Shown here: one piece after another, positions 6,393 through 7,734 of the stretch
Position numbering within the stretch: position 1 is the first letter of the stretch
How the letters are laid out: each line of letters opens with the position of its first letter
Assembly: GCF_028209395.1 (NCBI RefSeq)
Contig: NZ_JAQLDQ010000038.1
Span: 1-7,734 of the forward strand
Reading direction: 5' to 3'
Origin: Collinsella aerofaciens
GTDB taxonomy: Bacteria > Actinomycetota > Coriobacteriia > Coriobacteriales > Coriobacteriaceae
DNA: 7,734 nucleotides
Notes under the pieces: generated by a model
Databases searched by the model: none
Seen by the model: only the letters and a program-made list of their open reading frames with translations
What the model was told of the DNA's origin: nothing
Program-made: the position numbers and the translations under genes

Positions 6393-6415
6393 GCGCACGC
6401 CCGGTCAGCGGCGCG

Positions 6416-6433
6416 CCAATCGCTTGGTATACT
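6416..6433 (+). promoter_or_regulatory. Extended -10 promoter with broken palindrome (copy 2)
   Basis: The TGG plus TATACT element (6425-6433) matches copy 1. The adjacent palindrome is altered by one base to CCAATCGCTTGG (6416-6427), the only difference between the two promoters from 5062/6393 to the start codon. Confidence 0.5.
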
Positions 6434-6483
6434 TACAGTAGTGCTACCAGCTGAGTCGCCAACCCTTGAAATGAGGTGCCGAG

Positions 6484-7494
6484 ATGAACGACATTCTCGC
6501 AAGAAGAGCAAGACGAGCAACCGTGGGCATCGCCCTTTCCGCGGCACTTGTCGCGGGAATCGCCCCCGCAACGGCGATCGCGGCAGAAACCAGTTCCCCC
6601 ACCGGTGCAGTTGCCTTGCAGACGGAAGATGCGACCGCCGCAAAAGAAAAAGCGTATGCAGCCATGCAGGAAGCGCTCAAAAACCTCGAGGCCGCAAAAG
6701 TTGCCGCAAGTCCCGAGAAACTTGCGGCAATCGATGATGACATTGCCGCTTTTCAAGAGATCTACGACATGGTGGTGACGGAAGCCGCCAAACGGAGGGA
6801 ACGCCTTCCCGCCATGCAAGCGAACGTCGATGCAGCCCAAGCCAAATACGATGAGGCCCACAACCGGACAAGCGGCCTTCAGGCAGAATTAAAGGCACTT
6901 GAAGCACTCGGCGACGAGGAGCCCAGCATAACTATTAAAGAGCATATTAAGCAGTTGCGAAGTGAGATCATGTCGGCAGAAAGGCGAGAGAAATCTTGTG
7001 AAGATGATCTTCACTCCTACCAACGCCGGCTCGAAAGCCAGGAAAAACAGGTTCAGTATTTCGAAAGTGAGGCGGAGGAAGCCAAAGCCCACATCGACGA
7101 GGACGTAGCCAAGCGAGATGCGCTCCTCGGCGATTTGGAAAAGGCGCAAGCGGCCTATGACGACGCCTGCAAGGCATACGAAGAGGCTAAGGCCGCGGCA
7201 GACAAGGCCGTCTCGCCCGAGATAACGAAACCCGCCGAGACAGTGCCTCCCTCCGGCTCAACGCAACCCGCCGAGGCGACACCGCCCGTTGCCTCACCTG
7301 CAACCGGCAAAGACGCCCTACCAAGCTCCACCAAGCAAGCGAACTCGAGCAGCGGCAAGCAAGCAGATACGACCGCCGGCAAGCTCGCGAACACGGGAGA
7401 CGCAGCGCCGAGCGCAATCGCACTCGCAGCAATCGCCGCCGCAGGCCTCGGAATAACCGCCACTGCCACACGCCGCATCAAGAACTCAAAATAG
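6484..7494 (+). CDS. Secreted coiled-coil surface protein with LANTGD wall anchor (copy 2)
   Basis: A 336-aa paralogue of the preceding gene with the same architecture: signal peptide (about 1-33), helical coiled-coil region (about 50-242), Pro-rich linker (about 244-299), LANTGD (301-306), hydrophobic segment and basic tail RRIKNSK. Residues 1-72 differ from copy 1 only at position 38. Residues 73-134 differ at 19 of 62 positions, and the stretch matching copy 1 residues 154-230 differs at 40 of 77. The 19 residues YDDACKAYEEAKAAADKA and their flanks are unchanged. The only gap is a missing seven-residue heptad (LDKKLEA of copy 1). Cysteines C172 and C229 are kept, but the residue matching C200 is Phe193. 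It has its own promoter copy, the same GAGGT six bases before the ATG, and its own downstream hairpin, so it should be expressed independently. Function unknown. Confidence 0.88.
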   Translation: MNDILARRARRATVGIALSAALVAGIAPATAIAAETSSPTGAVALQTEDATAAKEKAYAAMQEALKNLEAAKVAASPEKLAAIDDDIAAFQEIYDMVVTEAAKRRERLPAMQANVDAAQAKYDEAHNRTSGLQAELKALEALGDEEPSITIKEHIKQLRSEIMSAERREKSCEDDLHSYQRRLESQEKQVQYFESEAEEAKAHIDEDVAKRDALLGDLEKAQAAYDDACKAYEEAKAAADKAVSPEITKPAETVPPSGSTQPAEATPPVASPATGKDALPSSTKQANSSSGKQADTTAGKLANTGDAAPSAIALAAIAAAGLGITATATRRIKNSK

Positions 7495-7539
7495 CTGCCA
7501 GCGGTTATTGTCTTCGCCAATCCACAAGCCCAGAGACAA

Positions 7540-7579
7540 AAAGAGGTCCGTTTCCCCACCTAGGGAAACGGACCTCTTT
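7540..7579. terminator. Long perfect hairpin after surface gene 2
   Basis: The same 17-bp stem as after gene 1 (7540-7556 with 7563-7579) surrounds a 6-base loop whose sequence differs from copy 1, 45 bases past the stop codon. Flanking bases differ more than the stem. It has a short T run on the + strand and a longer one on the - strand. Confidence 0.75.
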
Positions 7580-7620
7580 AACTGCAAAAATTCAAACAAC
7601 AGCACCGCCGCCTCTTAAAC

Positions 7621-7734
7621 TACGTAGCCATCAATGCCCAGACAACGCCAGCGAGCAGTTCAGATAACGGCTCCGGCAGCGGCTCCAAGGGCGGTATGCC
7701 CGACACCGGCGACCGCAGCCTGCCGGTCGAGGCG
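7621..7734 (+). pseudogene. 3' remnant of another sortase-anchored protein (runs off the window)
   Basis: An open frame reads Gly/Ser-rich linker residues (SSSDNGSGSGSKGG) and then the sorting motif MPDTGD (7696-7713) and RSLPVEA up to the right edge, where a membrane segment would be expected to follow. The frame is open back to 7582 but has no usable start codon or ribosome-binding site; a TAA lies at 7579-7581 inside the hairpin. It is therefore best read as the C-terminal end of a wall-anchored gene whose 5' part was lost, perhaps when the tandem cassette arrived. The motif type (MPxTG) differs from the LANTG of its neighbours. A frameshifted or alternatively started live gene cannot be excluded without the sequence to the right. 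Confidence 0.6.

Larger units (their letters stand above)
6393..7656 (+). repeat. Tandem duplication, unit 2
   Basis: This is the second copy of the promoter-gene-hairpin cassette at 5062-6344, in direct orientation. Sequence is nearly identical at the 5' end, divergent in the middle of the gene, and close again through the anchor region and hairpin stem. Its right end merges into the remnant of another anchored protein. Confidence 0.9.

Overview
The window looks like a chromosomal segment of a high-GC gut actinobacterium of the Coriobacteriia, most likely Collinsella or a close relative. That placement is an inference from the GC-rich codon use, the ABC exporter and flavodoxin types, and the wall-anchor motifs (LANTGD, MPDTGD). 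It was not tested by a search.

Layout: (1) Positions 1-543 hold no convincing complete gene. They contain the possible 3' end of a + strand gene, a terminator hairpin, and an unusual array at 157-356 in which one 14-bp motif recurs seven times in alternating orientation at starts 32, 30, 32, 30, 32 and 30 bp apart, giving an exact 62-bp period. (2) A - strand block at 544-4939 reads, in transcription order, as an ABC exporter subunit with a degenerate ATPase site (618 aa), an abutting ABC exporter subunit with a canonical site (619 aa), and a flavodoxin-like protein (about 183 aa). The flavodoxin has its own candidate promoter and operator and a good terminator. The two exporter genes almost certainly encode one heterodimeric pump with one consensus and one degenerate ATP site. 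(3) A divergent intergenic region at 4940-5152 carries promoters facing both ways. (4) On the + strand, two tandem paralogous genes (5153-6184 and 6484-7494) encode secreted, coiled-coil, wall-anchored proteins. Each has the same extended -10 promoter, signal peptide and LANTGD sorting signal, and each is followed by a long 17-bp-stem hairpin. (5) The right edge is the 3' remnant of a different sortase substrate (MPDTGD) with no start codon in the window.

The most interesting part is the tandem surface-protein pair. The first 309 bp of the two repeat units (promoter, leader, signal peptide and start of the mature protein) differ at only 3 bases by eye. The stretch encoding the middle of the coiled coil has diverged to about half amino-acid identity, and the C-terminal helix and anchor are again nearly identical. 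The only protein indel is exactly seven residues, one heptad. This fits a surface-antigen cassette that diversifies its exposed rod while keeping its expression and anchoring ends uniform. No function can be assigned to these proteins from the sequence. The palindromic array at 157-356 is the second feature with no explanation.
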